Assembly: GCA_007922225.1 (NCBI GenBank)
Contig: ML680053.1
Span: 5,448,164-5,512,163, forward strand
DNA: 64,000 nucleotides
Direction of reading: 5' to 3'
From: Emydura subglobosa
Lineage: Eukaryota; Chordata; Testudines; Chelidae
Position 1 is the first letter of the stretch. Every line of letters begins with the position of its first letter. The position numbers were made by a program, and so were the translations under genes. The notes under the pieces are model-generated. The model saw nothing but the letters and a program-made list of their open reading frames with translations. It made no database searches and was not told the origin of the DNA. Of this stretch, positions 46,151 through 57,888 are shown one piece after another.

Positions 46151-47234
46151 CCTCTAAATGGCCTGCATGGGACATGGATGCTTATGTCAGAATTGACTCC
46201 AGGTGTATGAACTCACCAGGACGCTAAGGGGCACACCTAGCTGCAGGTCAACATTTAAACAGAGCGGTGACATCTGGTCAAGATGACCCCGGACTCAAGA
46301 GCACTAGAGGTCTCTCAGTGAAACAGACAGGCGCACCAAGTTGTGCAGCAGTGCAGTGTGGGATTACCAGAAGCAGAACAGTTAATTCAAATGGTAATGC
46401 ATCCACATCATCCTTATTGAGGGATAACTCTTCCTGAACTAGAGTTAATTTGCTTCCAAAGTGGATAAATGAAAACGTTAAGCCCTTCATTTTCAATTTA
46501 CAGATTGTTTTGCGGAAAAATTCACAGGTTTTATGAAAGCTATTATCTCATCTTTACCAATTTTCACCTGAATTTTGAACCACTGAAGTATACATTAATT
46601 TGAAAATATTTTTTATGTTATTTGTTGAATTTTCCTAAACATCTACTTAACATAAGCATAAATATAATGTTGTCAAAACAAGGCAATGCAGTGGAAGATA
46701 CAGATACACGCATGTCGTCCACATGTGTATGCAGTTAATATACATATATAATATATAATAACTAAACCACAGCATTAAACTGCTTTATTAAACTGTTAAT
46801 ACCATGACTTTGCTTTATTTGTTGCTTTTTTCCCCTGTTCCTCCATCCCGATATTAACCCCAATATTCTCCCAGAAAACTACAAACGTAAGCAAAAATTA
46901 GTCCAAAAACTGTTTAAAATTTTTGTAATCAACAGTGATAAATTCCCAAGGAATTTTAAACAAAATAAAAAACAGAAATAAAGGGCCTTATGAATGCAGA
47001 ACAAAATCCCAGATAATTTGAAAGATTATATGGACACAAGCAAGTTTATCCAGGGAAAAAAAAAAACCTCACATTAATTCAAAGTAACATTCCAGTGTAG
47101 CCAAGCCCTTTGTTAGGCATAGCTTCTCCTTTTGTATGCTGTAGGATTTGCTATTTGCAATATTCAGTTGAAAATGGTTTCCTTGAATTTTCTTCTGTTG
47201 TGCCCTTTGACCAATTTATATATGGACAGGTGAA

Positions 47235-47975
47235 GTCTTACATCATCAAAAAACAGACTGCTTCCCCCTCCATCCACTAAGCCAGTAACCCTAAGGAAAT
47301 TAGGTTGGTTTGGCATGATTTGTTTCTGATAAATCCATGGTGGCTATTCTTTACAACCTTGTTATCTTCTAGGTGCCAGCAACCTGAATACATTAACTTA
47401 TCTAAATATTCTTTTGCCTGCTCTTTCTCTATTTTGGCTTGCATTCCTTCCCCGTTGTTAATATTAATTGGGCTGAGTATCTGGTCACAATCTTTATGGT
47501 AAAGGTTGAAGCAAATTAGGCATTAAACACCTCAGCCCCCTCAGTGTCCTAAGTTATTAGCTCTCCTTTCCTGCCAAGTAGAGGACCTACACTTTCCTTT
47601 GTCTTTCTCTTGCTCCTGATGTATTTAAAGAACTTCTTTTATGTCCCCTGCTGGTGTAACTCATTTTGTGCCTTCTCCTTTCTGTTTTGTCCCTATATAC
47701 GTGTGCTACTCTTTTGTACTCTTCTTAGCAATTTGTCCATGGTTTCCATTTCTTGTAGGATTCTTTTTTGATTTTCAGGACATTAAAGAGCTCTTGATGG
47801 GGCCATATTTGCCTCTTACTATACTTCCTATCTTTCCTTTGCATTGAGATAGTTTGAAGTTGTGCCTTTAATATAGCCCCCTTAAGAAATTGCCAGCTCT
47901 CCTGAACTCCTTTATCCCTTAGATTTTCTTCCCATGGGACCTTACCTACCAGTTCTCTAGCTTTTAGTCTGCATT
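47235..47975 (-). mobile_element. Old CR1 fragment, antisense
   Basis: Shows GGTTGGTTTGGCATGATTTG and TGATAAATCCATGGTGGCTA, the antisense coding for the HGF-K-SCQTNL part of CR1 RT. Similar wording occurs in the copy at 22662-24060 (near 23480). Upstream RT-proximal sequence continues to about 47975. Confidence 0.7.
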
Positions 47976-48426
47976 TTGATAATATTTCTGCCTGGAGGTG
48001 GTGGTGGTCTAGTCAAATTAAGCTTGTACTTCTTATGTCACACCACTTCTAGAACACAGACCCAGTTCAGAATGGAATCAGACACATGCAATGATCTAGA
48101 GATCATATGTTCAAAACCAACAGTGGCTGGAGGACTGAGACAATGTAGCAGAGGTGTTTTTTTCTGAGGATTTGTGCAGTTTCCCAGAACAACAAAACTT
48201 ATGTCATCTGCCTTAACCATCTGCTCAGATCTTAACCCATCCCAAGAAGGCTAGCATTACAAAACATCCTACAAGCTTCTAGAAACAGAAGTTAACAGTA
48301 ATTCTCTTGTCCAACATTAGAAGCACTACCAATGAGATGTCAGATCTTGTCCATTGTCATGAAGGGATGTGGTCAATCAGGAATTGGGACTTCTATAGCA
48401 CTACTATAAACACTGTGCTTTAAATA

Positions 48427-49680
48427 CAGTACATAAAAACAGCCATAGTGGGTGAGACCAATTGCCCATGTAGCCCAGTATCCTGTCTTCCAACAGTAGC
48501 CAGTGCCAGCTGCTTCAGAGGGAATGAACAGAACAGGTAATCATCAAGTGATCCATCTCCTGTCGCCCATCCCCAGCTTCTGGCAAACAGAGGCTAGGGA
48601 CAATTCAGAGCATGGTTTTGCATCCCTGTCCATCCTGGCTAATAGGTCCATGAATGGCTATCCTCCATGAACTTATCTAGTTTTTTTTTTTTTAAAACCC
48701 TGTTATAGTCTTGGCTGTCCCAACATCCTCTGGCAAAAGAGTTTCACCGGTTGACTGTGCATTGTATAAAGAGATGTTTCTTTTATTCATTTTAAACCTG
48801 CTGTCTATTAATTTCATTTGGTGACCCGTAGTTCTTGTGTTATGAGGAATAAATAACACTTCCTTATTTACTTTCTCCACACCAGCCTTAATTTTATAGA
48901 CCTCTATCATATTTCCCCCCTTAGTCGTCTCTTTTCCAAGCTGAAAAGTCACAGTCTTATTAATCTCACCTCATATGGAAGCAGTTTCATATCCCTAATA
49001 ATTTTTGTTCCCCTTTTCTGTACCTTTTCCAACTCCAATAGATCTATTTTAAGATTGGGCAACCAGATCTGCACACAGTATTCAAGATGTGGGTGTACCA
49101 TGGATTTATAAAGAGGCAATATGATATTTTCTGTCTTATTGTCTATCCCTTTCCTAATGATTCCCAACATTATTAGCTTTTTAACTGCCGCTGCACACTG
49201 AGTGGATATTTTCAGAGAACTATCCCCAATGACTCCAAGGTCTCTTTCTTGAGTGGTAACAGCCAATTTAGACTCCATTTATATACATATAATTGGGATC
49301 ATGTTTTCCTATGTGCATTACTTTGCATTTATTAACATTGAATTTCATCTGTCATTTTGTTTCCCAGTGACCCAGTTTTGTGAGATCCCTTTGTAACTCT
49401 TCGCAGTCTGCTTTGGACTTAACTATCTTGAATGCTTTTGTACCATCTGCAACTTTTGCCACCTCATCGTTTATCCCTTTTTCCAGATCATTTATGAGTA
49501 TGTTGTAAAGTACAGGTCTCAGTACAGACCCTTGCAGGACAGCACTGTTGACCTCTTTTCATTCTGAAAGCTGACTATTTATTCCTACCCTTTGTTTCCT
49601 ATCTTTTAACCAGCAACTGATCCAGGAGAGAACCTTCCTTCTTATCCCATGACAGTTTACTTTGCTTAAGAGCCTTTGGT
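48427..49680 (-). mobile_element. CR1-family LINE, antisense
   Basis: The 3' end at the left starts with a CATAGTGGGTGAGACCAATTG block. The minus frame at 49278-48949 reads [59 protein letters not shown] and LEKVQKRGTKIIRDM, all CR1 C-terminal motifs. It continues rightward to about 49680 with the FADD-proximal part decayed. Poly-T at 48681-48692. Confidence 0.88.
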
Positions 49681-49789
49681 GAGTAGTGAATAGTCAGATT
49701 AACAGCCACAACGGATGACACTCGTCTGGTACTGCTTTTAATATTGCGTACAATTGCTATTATAATAATATTTAGTATTAATGTAGTAA

Positions 49790-50190
49790 AAGGGACCAGA
49801 ATAGTAATCTAGACCATTATAGTAATCTAGTCTGACCTCCCATATCAGACAGGCCTCAGAATTTCACCCAGTAGATTTCTGCAACAGGCCCAATAACCAT
49901 GATAGAGTTTGGTTATATCTTGTAGAAAGATATGCAATCTTGATTTAAAGTCTTCAAGCGATGGAGAATCCATCCCTTGCTAAGATGTTCCAGTGATTAA
50001 ATTACCCTCATTGTTAAAAACAGATCAATCCAAATTGGGAATAAAGGGCCTAACTTCAGCTTTCAGCCAATAGATCTCGTTTTCAATGTCCTGCGACATT
50101 AATAAGCTTTCTAGCTTCTGATGAGATCTCCCCTTGCAGGTACTTACAAGGCAGTTGTCCAGTCTCCTCTTACTTTTAGTTTTATCAGGG
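49790..50190 (-). mobile_element. CR1-like 3' fragment, antisense
   Basis: Wording TCTAGTCTGACCTCCCATAT and TTTAAAGTCTTCAAGCGATG followed by GGAGAATCCATCC, as in antisense CR1 3' ends. Confidence 0.6.
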
Positions 50191-52429
50191 AGAAGATTCA
50201 GCTAGAATCCATTCCACAAGCTTCTAATCCACCAATGTCTTAAAATGGTTAGAATTCCAAACTTCCCACTACCACAAACATTTGACTCTAGGATACAGAA
50301 GAAAAAAACCAAGAAAGTTTGATCCCTTTGCACCTACTGTAGATGCTTCCAGGAAGAGTCCATGCTAAAGGGAAGCTAGAAGGGTTAGAGAGTATAGAAA
50401 GCTACAAAGCAGCTTACTTGTTGCTTTGAAGCATGGCAACTCCTCAGAATAAGTAGTTTTTAAAGTCAAGACATCTTTATGGTTCCATATATAATACAAG
50501 ATATACCCTCGTGGAGACAAAGGAAAATTAAAGCAGGGGCCCTGAACATATTACTAGAGATTGATTATCTGTCACATCTTTAGGTATTTCGAGATGTACC
50601 TCTACCTTAAATTCTCTAATGCAAAAACTGCAGAGGGAGAGAAAGGTCTGTGGAAGAAAAAACATGCAACTATGTTGCACCTGCAGCTAATACACAATAG
50701 CAAATGTTACATTTTTATTTTACATCAGTCTGGAATCTGAACCAATATTTTATTTATAACAATTATCCAAATCAAAGCACCTAATATAACAGATACATGC
50801 CAATAATCACCCATATCAGAACAGGGATTTCAAGGTTGTACCAGCCAATTAATACAAACAGAAGAGACAAGAAAGTGAGATGAACAAGAGTTCAGAAAAG
50901 TGACAAGAATGCAAATATACAGGGAGTGGAATAAAAACAGACCCTGGAACATCCACCTCCAAGACCTCTTTCTTTTATAGCACCTTAAAGGAATGGAAGA
51001 ACTTCTTAGCGGCCATCCTACACACCTGAATGCATGGAGAGCAAGGCAGGAAATAAGGACTAGAGAAAAACGTAATCACAAGAAGCAGCAACACAAAACA
51101 ATTTCTACTGACTGAGTCATGGTCTTTACAGTTTTCTTAAAGCACTAGTAAGGTCCAATTTTAAGGGCAAAACACTACAAACATGTACCTATCATATTTA
51201 TCTTCCAAAGATCCTTCATGAAGATTTCCAACCACATATATCAGTTACTTCTCACTAATTCATTGATAGAACATCCAAAGTACTCATTCCTACTCCTAGT
51301 TTCCATCAAGTATAAATCAAATATAGTATGGCTAAGGAAGCCAAAATTAATAAACTGATAATTTACACTCATTCATACACCAGAGAACCTGGCAAACCAG
51401 CAAACCTTTTGCATAGTCATGTGTAAAATTAGATCTCTGTTGTGCAAGGTAACATTCTACTAATATTTTTATTCATGGGGGATACAGTGCTTAATTAATG
51501 TTTATACTGACTCTCAAGCTATTTGCAAACAATAGAGGTGATCTGATATTTCTCTGACTAAATGTACTAGATATCAGTGTTCTGGGTTCTTACTCCCTTC
51601 CAGTCGCATGCATTTTTTACATTAAAAACATGCCACTGTCTCCCCGTTGCAAGGGGAACTCTTAGTAAGAGACTGCATAATGTGGTTGATACTGCAAGTA
51701 CTGTTCTAGTGTGACATGTCATTTCAACGTGCACAATTTTGCCACTGGAAGCAAAAACAGTTTGATTAAAAAGGTGAGATTCTTGTGGTACACTGTAGGA
51801 TGATCCCTCATTGGTATCTTAGTTGTGAGTTCATGCACCCACATCTACTAACTACAGTTGATATCAAGTTTAATTAAATATCTTGCCTTTATAAAGGTTT
51901 TATTTATTAACCAATACAGGGTTTCTTTTTATCTAATCTCAGTGGAAACAAACAACAGTTTACACATACAGCAGCATCTACACAAGCAACTATTACAAGC
52001 AGCTATCAACAATATGGTAATTCTGCTATATACTCCAATCTCCCCTTATGAAACCAAGCTTTAAAGGTTATCGTTATAATCAGAAGGCCAGCTGCCTTAG
52101 ATATAGCATTACAAACAAGGGAAAAGCCTTCTTACAAAGGAAAAATTATTTGTCTTAGTAATAATTCAACAGAACACCAGGGGTCTCGTTATTTTGTTCA
52201 AATAGCGTCAACTTTCAATGAGCCACTAACAGCACAAGTTTAAAGGATTGTTTTATTACATATTCTCTCAGAGAATCAGACTATTTCCATGGTCACCACT
52301 TCACCTCATCATCCCATCTAAAAATAAAATACAATTGAGACAATCATGGAACTGACTTGGCACATTCAAAACGTTAGCATTCAATCACGCTGTTTGTCAT
52401 TATCTCCCATCCTTCATTTGTATACTGTA

Positions 52430-52520
52430 CTATAGGAGTCAGCTCTTTGGGGAAGACCTTATCTTAGTACTTGCCTGCAAAGCACTTAGCACACTGTTGG
52501 TGCTATGTAAACTAGCATAA
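52430..52520 (+). mobile_element. L2-like tail remnant
   Basis: GCAAAGCACTTAGCACACTG followed by GTGCTATGTAAA, resembling an L2 3' tail. Short and old. Confidence 0.4.
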
Positions 52521-53164
52521 TATCTAACCAAATCAGACTACAAAAAGAAAGCTATTAATACTTAGGGATAGAAGTGATCAATATATTTCTTGATATACTC
52601 ATATATAAAGAGGCAATACGGTACCGCACAAATGCTGACTGAGCAATAGTAACTTTTTAAAAACAGTAACATATCAGAATCAATATTATTTAATAGTCAA
52701 CTAGGCAACTACCACATCTCTCCTCTGCATCCCATAAGCATCCATTTTTGATAATGGGAACAGAAAGGCAGAAAATAGAAATTATACCTAATTTCCTTAG
52801 AACAAAAATACCTAAAACTTGTCTATTCTCGCTCATTAGCAAACAGGATTTTCTTGGTTGCAATAGATTAATAGAACCTCAGAATGTAGAACAGTTCATA
52901 CTTGAGCTTACATATTATAGTTCTACCTGAACTTTTGAATAAAGATGTGTGTGTAATATAATGAAAAATAAACAGCTTAAACAAGTTTTACACATATGGT
53001 CCAAAAGGCTGTGTCTTAGGCCAAAAACCTATGACAAATTTCTACCTGAAAGGAATCTGTGGAGTGATTTGTAATAAAGTGCTTACCAAACAGGAGCATC
53101 ACTGCTAATACACCAATACAACACCCTCAAATTATTTTTTAACGTTGCATCATGTAAAACATAT

Positions 53165-53181
53165 CACACACACACACACAC
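53165..53181. repeat. (CA)n microsatellite
   Basis: Eight CA units. Confidence 0.9.
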
Positions 53182-53410
53182 GAAGAATCCGCAAGCAGAC
53201 ATCAAACATTTCCCCCCCTCCCTCAATTTTTCTCTGATTTTTTTCCTCTTTTTTTTTTCCCCCAGTGGGGGGATTAAGTAGGAAGTGTTAAAACCCAGAT
53301 TACTTAATATCCTCATAGTAATTGCAACTGTCTGAACACTGATTTACTGTTGATTCTATATTTAAATAAGATGTGAATGTTATGCTTGAATTAGGACAGC
53401 AGCAATCTTA

Positions 53411-53675
53411 GAGTATGTCTACACTAGGAGTAAGGATGATTCCCAGTTCGTGTTAGACACATTCGTGCTAGTTCTCCTCAACCAGCACACTAAAAACACA
53501 AATCCATCTGAATAGCATGGGTATACTCAGCACTACTAGCCCATGCTGTCACTCACCGCTGCCTATGGTACCATGGCTACACTATTTTTAGCCCACTAGC
53601 AGTCCTTAAACTAGTGCAAGTATGTCTATCACAAGTGCAGAATCACCCCCCTAGCTCCGAATGTAGACATAGCCT
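53411..53675. mobile_element. GTCTACACT-type MITE
   Basis: Left GAGTATGTCTACACTAGGAG; right, reversed, GGCTATGTCTACATTCGGAG. TTA at 53408-53410 and again at 53676-53678. Non-coding. Confidence 0.8.
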
Positions 53676-56093
53676 TTAAGACACTATCAGGTAGGTTTAG
53701 CCCAAAAATAGGTTTTGTAAAAACTTCTTAAACACAACCCATATTTAAAATGTTTTTCATTAAAACAGTTTGTGTGGACTTAAACATTCGCCATGCACTA
53801 TTTGAAACCTGAACACTACAAAAATGTGCTAGTGCATAAAAACAGAAAGTGAAACTGATTATACAGACATTTAAATTAACCAGCTTAATTTTGCTATCCA
53901 AGCTGAATTGCATACAGTAAAAAAAAGAGGCAATATTAGGGGGAAAGTATTAACATTTTCCAGTTTTGACAGTCAGTTTAGTAACAGGCAACAACATTTG
54001 TTTTAAGCTTATGTTCATGTAAAGCTTTTTTTTTTTAAAGGCTCGAAAGTAATTTAATATAATAATGGACATTAAATTTAATCTTCACAAGTGTTAGAAA
54101 AATATACAGATGCATCTTTTGATAAGATAACAAATAGTTCAACACAAGAAAGAGGACAATAGTTCTCACAAACACAGCTCAATGGTTTGTTTTTTTCCTT
54201 TTGGCATATAACCACCACACAATTTTTTCCCCAATACTAAGAGATGGTCATCTAAGCTTTTGTTTTCCATCTCCACACATTTCCTTTCCTGAAAGGCACA
54301 GCCACCGTTAACATGAGCGCACACAATTTTTAACCTTGTCTAAATAAATGTCCAAAAAATAAAAAATAAAAGTTAAGCTAGTGTTTTTAAAGGGTTCAAA
54401 TTTCTTCCAATGTTGGAGCACACATTAAAAACATGTATTGGTTTGCTGACCAAGTGAGGCTGAAATCATGTAACAATAGCTCACTGTCAATCCAATATAT
54501 AAACTCTCCTAGTATGACACAGCAAGAAACTTTCAAGTAATAAACTATAAGGAAAACTCTTGTGGTTATCACGGTCTACTAAGAAGTGTTTTACTCATGC
54601 AATTAAAGGCTACTGTAAGGTTAAAAGTTAGTTAGTTATCCTGGGTTGTTTTTTTAAAGCTAACAGGATCTTAGATTAAAATTGAAAGAACTTTAAATTT
54701 GATTTTTAATTTTCACCACAATGCTATTAGTTCACTTTTTGTACTTCACAATCAGCTTGAATTAGTCAATCACACTTTTGTTTACATTTAGGGTCCTTCT
54801 CCAGCACCGCAATTCTTTACAAAGTAAGGTTTCCACTGAACATCATCAAGTTATTTGAAACGTGTTGATAGCTCTCAATCATAAAAATACAAGACAGTGC
54901 CTCTTTTTAAAATATTTCTTTACATACAAAAAATCAGGCTGGAGTCTCATGGAGCTAAGAAAAATACTTTTATTTGAGAAAGTAATAGTGTCAACTGCAG
55001 ACCCAGGCAATGGCCACTGTATTTAGAAGTGTCTCCTTTGCATGAAAAAGCGACACTGGACATCTTAAGGAGGTGGTAACTAAATGAACCCTGATTGGTT
55101 TTTTGTTTTGTTTGTGGATGCCTTAAACATACAAATACAAGGTTTGCAAGGCATGAGCAAAGAATTCCCTTCAGGAAAGGCTGTTGGACCAGCAGCAGCC
55201 CCTCGCTGGGATTCTAGCAGCAGGAAGTTTCTATGGGGTGGAGGGGGTGAGACATGCGCCTTGAGGTCTCCTCGGTCTCCCGATGTGGCAGGAGAGTACA
55301 AGCAACAACCATCACACCAATAATAGAGAGAGAGACCAAGAGCAACAGCAAGCACCTTTCCCTTCGGCATCCTGCGGCCTGGCTCCTTCCCCCGGCTCTT
55401 CTGCTGCCCTGCCTCTCCGGCCCCTCACACAGCGGGGACTGTGGAACCGAGGAGTCCGACATCCCCTTCCCGGCTGGGGGGGAAGGCCGGGGAGACCGGA
55501 GTGAGGGAGGAGCAGCGCGAAAGGAGACACGCCTCGGCCGGCCCAGGTGGGGAGCGGGACGCAGGCCTAGCCCCCACCTCAATGGGAAGAGGGGGAAGAA
55601 ATGGACATTGCACACAGTGGGGGGGGGGCTGCAATATCAGCCGGGGGGGGGCGGATCTGGTCTCCCCTCCCCCTCACACAGAGCCCGGCAGGGAGGGGGC
55701 AGCACGCGGGCTCGTCCCCTGTTCTGGTGTGTAGGGGGGAAGGGACCGCGACCCACCGAGGGGGAGGGGCAAGCCCCACGGGAGAAGGGGCTCCCCACCC
55801 CCCACAGGGGGAAAGGGGCAGGCGCCGGAGGAGGAAGCTCTTCCCCCCCCCATACCGCTCCAATGGGGCTGGGAGAAGAGACCTCCCCCCCCCCCCGGCG
55901 GCGGCGGCCCCCCCGGGACCCGGGGGGGGCGGGGGGGGGAGGACACAGCTGAACCCCCCCCCGCCCCAGCTTCCTCCGGGGAGGCCAGGCTCCACCTTCC
56001 CCTCGGCGCGCTCCTCCCCCGGGGCCGCGGGGGAGGGGAATAGCCCCCGCACCCGGCCCGGCTGTGAGGGGAGGGGGCGTCCGGGCCGCTTAC

Positions 56094-56292
56094 CCTGCTC
56101 GCCGGGCTCCTGCGGCGGCTGCAGGACGCGCTCCAGCTCGGGGAAGGGCAGCTCGGGCAGGTCCAGCAGCGCCCCGTAGCGCTCCAGGAAGGAGCAGACG
56201 ACGGCGAAGTTCGGCCACGAACCGGGGCAGCACGGGCCCGACGCGGGAGGGGGAGGCGGAGATGGAGCCGTAGGAGCCGCCGCCGCCGCCAT
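56094..56292 (-). CDS. RSF1: RSF1 coding exon 1 with start codon
   Basis: The start ATG is at 56292-56290 in good Kozak context (A at -3, G at +4). The exon ends at 56094 before the donor GTAAGC and leaves one base of a split valine codon. The 66 complete codons begin MAAAAAPTAPSPPPPPASG. They continue with CPGSWPNFAVVCSFLERYG, ALLDLPELPFPELERVLQ and PPQEPGEQ. The block from NFAVVCSFLERYG onward matches vertebrate RSF1 and looks DDT-like. The Ala/Pro run before it is variable in the family. The same frame stays open upstream to an ATG at 56568, but homology favours the ATG at 56292. RSF1 recruits SNF2H/SMARCA5 for nucleosome assembly and spacing (family knowledge). Confidence 0.97.
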
Positions 56293-56296
56293 CTTG
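56283..56296 (-). promoter_or_regulatory. YY1-like element over the RSF1 start codon
   Basis: The minus strand reads CCAAGATGGCGGCGG, matching the AAGATGGCGGC YY1 consensus that often lies just downstream of transcription starts. It coincides with the initiation codon. Confidence 0.6.
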
Positions 56297-56388
56297 GACC
56301 TCAGGATGGAGAAGGAGGCTGGAGAGACGGGGAGGGGAGAGAGGGGGGCGCTGGCGAGCCGCGCTCGGAGGACGCGGCTCCGCGGCAC

Positions 56389-56409
56389 CACTATCCCACA
56401 ATGCAACAG
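56389..56409. promoter_or_regulatory. ZNF143/THAP11-like promoter element
   Basis: CTATCCCACAATGCAACAG is about 100 bp upstream of the RSF1 ATG. The core CCCACAATGC resembles the SBS site bound by ZNF143 and THAP11, which is frequent in bidirectional housekeeping promoters. A near-identical string occurs in Harbinger copy 2. Confidence 0.5.
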
Positions 56410-56537
56410 CGGGGCGCCGGCCAGAGCGGCCCTTCCCCGACTTCTTCCGCTCCTCCCCCACCTGCCTCGTGTGACAGGGGGGAACGAAAACAACCAGGCG
56501 GGTGGGAGGGACGACGACAGAGAAGGGGAGTGGGTGG

Positions 56538-56816
56538 AGGGGCGGGGACAGAACGCTGAGGCAGCCAATCCTGGCGAGGGGAGGGCGGACCGAAAGCCGG
56601 CTCCTGTTCCTCTCCGAGCGCCGGAGGGAGCCAGGCTACAGCGTGAGGGGTGTGGCCTGGTTCGGGGAGCTATCCAATGAGAGGCGGCAGGGCGTGTCCC
56701 GCCGGCCTCCGACAGAGAGGGGAGGGGCTGCTCCTACTAGGTCCGGGGGTGAGCGAGTGGAGGTGAGTTTGTTGTCGCCTGAGTGTGGGGCGTGGCTTCC
56801 CTGTGGGGGCGGGGCC
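56538..56816. promoter_or_regulatory. CCAAT and GC boxes between RSF1 and AAMDC
   Basis: CCAAT at 56565-56569 and at 56674-56678 (ATCCAATGAG, NF-Y-like). GGGGCGGGG-type Sp1 boxes at 56538-56548 and 56805-56816. No TATA box is seen. Confidence 0.55.
56750..56762 (+). other. AAMDC: Possible end of AAMDC non-coding exon 1
   Basis: GTGGAG|GTGAGTTT at 56757-56770 is a strong donor on the plus strand in the CpG island. It would suit an untranslated first exon spliced to 62869. Weaker alternatives are GGG|GTAAGG at 56843 and CGCG|GTAGGT near 56912. The exon start cannot be placed from sequence alone. Confidence 0.3.
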
Positions 56817-57039
56817 TGGCGGTAAACACCCTGCGGAGCGGGGTAAGGACAGGCTCGGGGTGTCCCCCTCGGCGTGGGGAGAGGTGAAGGGGCTGCCCTG
56901 GGAGCGTCCGCGGTAGGTGTTCTGCGCGTGGCTTGGGCGGGGGTAGGGTAAGTGGGGTGTTCCTAGGGCTTGGGGGGTGGTAAATTGGACTCTTCTCTTC
57001 CCCGGGGCGGGGGGCTAGAGTGGGTGGAGTAAATCAGGT

Positions 57040-57365
57040 TTCTTTGGGGGAACCTAGAGCAGGGGGGGGTACATGGGAACTCTGGGTGGGTGAAGTGGGG
57101 GAGGTGTAAATGGGGGTTTCTATGGGGGGCTGGAGTGGGTGGGTGTGAATGTGGTTTCCACAGGCGAGTAAATGGGGTTGCCTTGGGTGGGTGAAGTGGC
57201 GGGGGTGTAAATGGGGTTTCCACAGGGAGGGTAAATGGTGGTTGCCTTGGGCAGGTGAAGCAGGGAGGGTAAATGGTGGTTGCCTTGGGTGGGTGAAGTG
57301 CGGGGGGATAAATGGGGCTGCCCCCCGCCCCCCCCCCCCCCCCCCCCATAAATGGGGTTGCCTTT
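57040..57365. repeat. G-rich minisatellite
   Basis: Irregular tandem units of about 35-50 bp around TAAATGGGGTTGCCTTGGGT and GGGTGAAGTGGCGGGGG, with at least six copies. It ends in a run of about 25 C (57318-57347). Many GGG clusters. Confidence 0.85.
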
Positions 57366-57888
57366 GGGCTTCAAATGCAGCTTTTCCCCATCAGGAGGAG
57401 CCAACTGTTATGGAACCTGCCAGTGCCAAAGCCAATGTTCCATTCTGTCTCCTGTTACAGGGACATCACCCCCAAAACTTCTCACTTGCTGCGAGCCTGA
57501 TTCTGCCATCCTCATACTGGGTAGTATTTTATTCAGCTGATGGGGCTTACAAGTAGAGTAAGATACAATTATAAGGAAAGATGGTCCAATGCTTATAAAA
57601 TGTTAGATAGATACTCCTTGCGCATAAGGATGGCAGAAGCCGTCCTTGGTAATCAGGAGTAGAAAGCAGAAGGATCATACGTTGTTCTTTAGCAATCTAT
57701 CACAGCTGTTTGAGTACACCTATCATAGACAGTTGGCTGATTCCCATAAACTAGGCTCTATTTCTGGGTGCTGACATTCAGCTGCACTGCTTAGGATCCA
57801 GTAAGTAGGGACTGCTGTCTCCCAGATGGCCCCAGGCAAGTTTTTGATCAGTAAGTAGTACTACCACTACTAGAGCATTACCCTAGAG

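Larger units (their letters stand above)
41581..46487 (+). mobile_element. Harbinger copy 3, mosaic broken by CR1s
   Basis: Left end GGGCTTGTCTACC at 41581 after TAA. A possible right end AAGCCCTTC lies at 46480-46487, with weakly mirrored flanks. Inside, left to right: 5' sequence to about 42150, an old CR1 (42160-43718), a transposase N-terminal fragment (43740-43855), an antisense CR1 (43860-44470), a third-ORF remnant (44940-45060) and a Myb-like fragment on the minus strand (46150-45780). The order matches copies 1 and 2 once the CR1s are removed. Boundaries are approximate and single-element origin is inferred. Confidence 0.6.
8020..56093 (-). other. RSF1: RSF1 intron 1, about 48 kb, mostly transposons
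   Basis: It runs from the GT donor at 56093-56092 to the AG acceptor at 8021-8020. Named repeats inside are listed separately. Stretches where I recognise no gene or repeat are: 8020-8700, 12430-12766, 14115-14712, 14879-15545, 16055-18424, 24570-25468, 30276-30901, 31249-32631, 35105-38234, 38285-39140, 46488-47235, 50190-52430, 52520-53164, 53182-53410 and 53676-55200. They are AT-rich with only short unsupported reading frames. A segment at about 17880-17960 has wording common in turtle interspersed repeats but is too short to name. Confidence 0.85.
55200..57000. promoter_or_regulatory. CpG island of the RSF1/AAMDC head-to-head promoter
   Basis: Abrupt rise in GC and CpG against AT-rich flanks. 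It holds RSF1 exon 1, the start of RSF1 intron 1 and the presumed first exon of AAMDC. Long G and C runs at 55620-55650 and 55840-55970 suggest structure-forming DNA. Several long open frames here (for example 55254-55952 plus, 55601-56179 plus) are artefacts of base composition. Confidence 0.9.

Noticed and set aside
55254..56179. Long open frames on the plus strand opposite RSF1 exon 1 and intron 1
   Set aside because: Low stop density from CpG-island composition, proline- and glycine-rich content, and no homology seen. The real coding is the minus-strand exon.
57040..57365. CRISPR-like spaced repeats
   Set aside because: Units are irregular, G-rich and contiguous, and the genome is vertebrate. 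It is a minisatellite.
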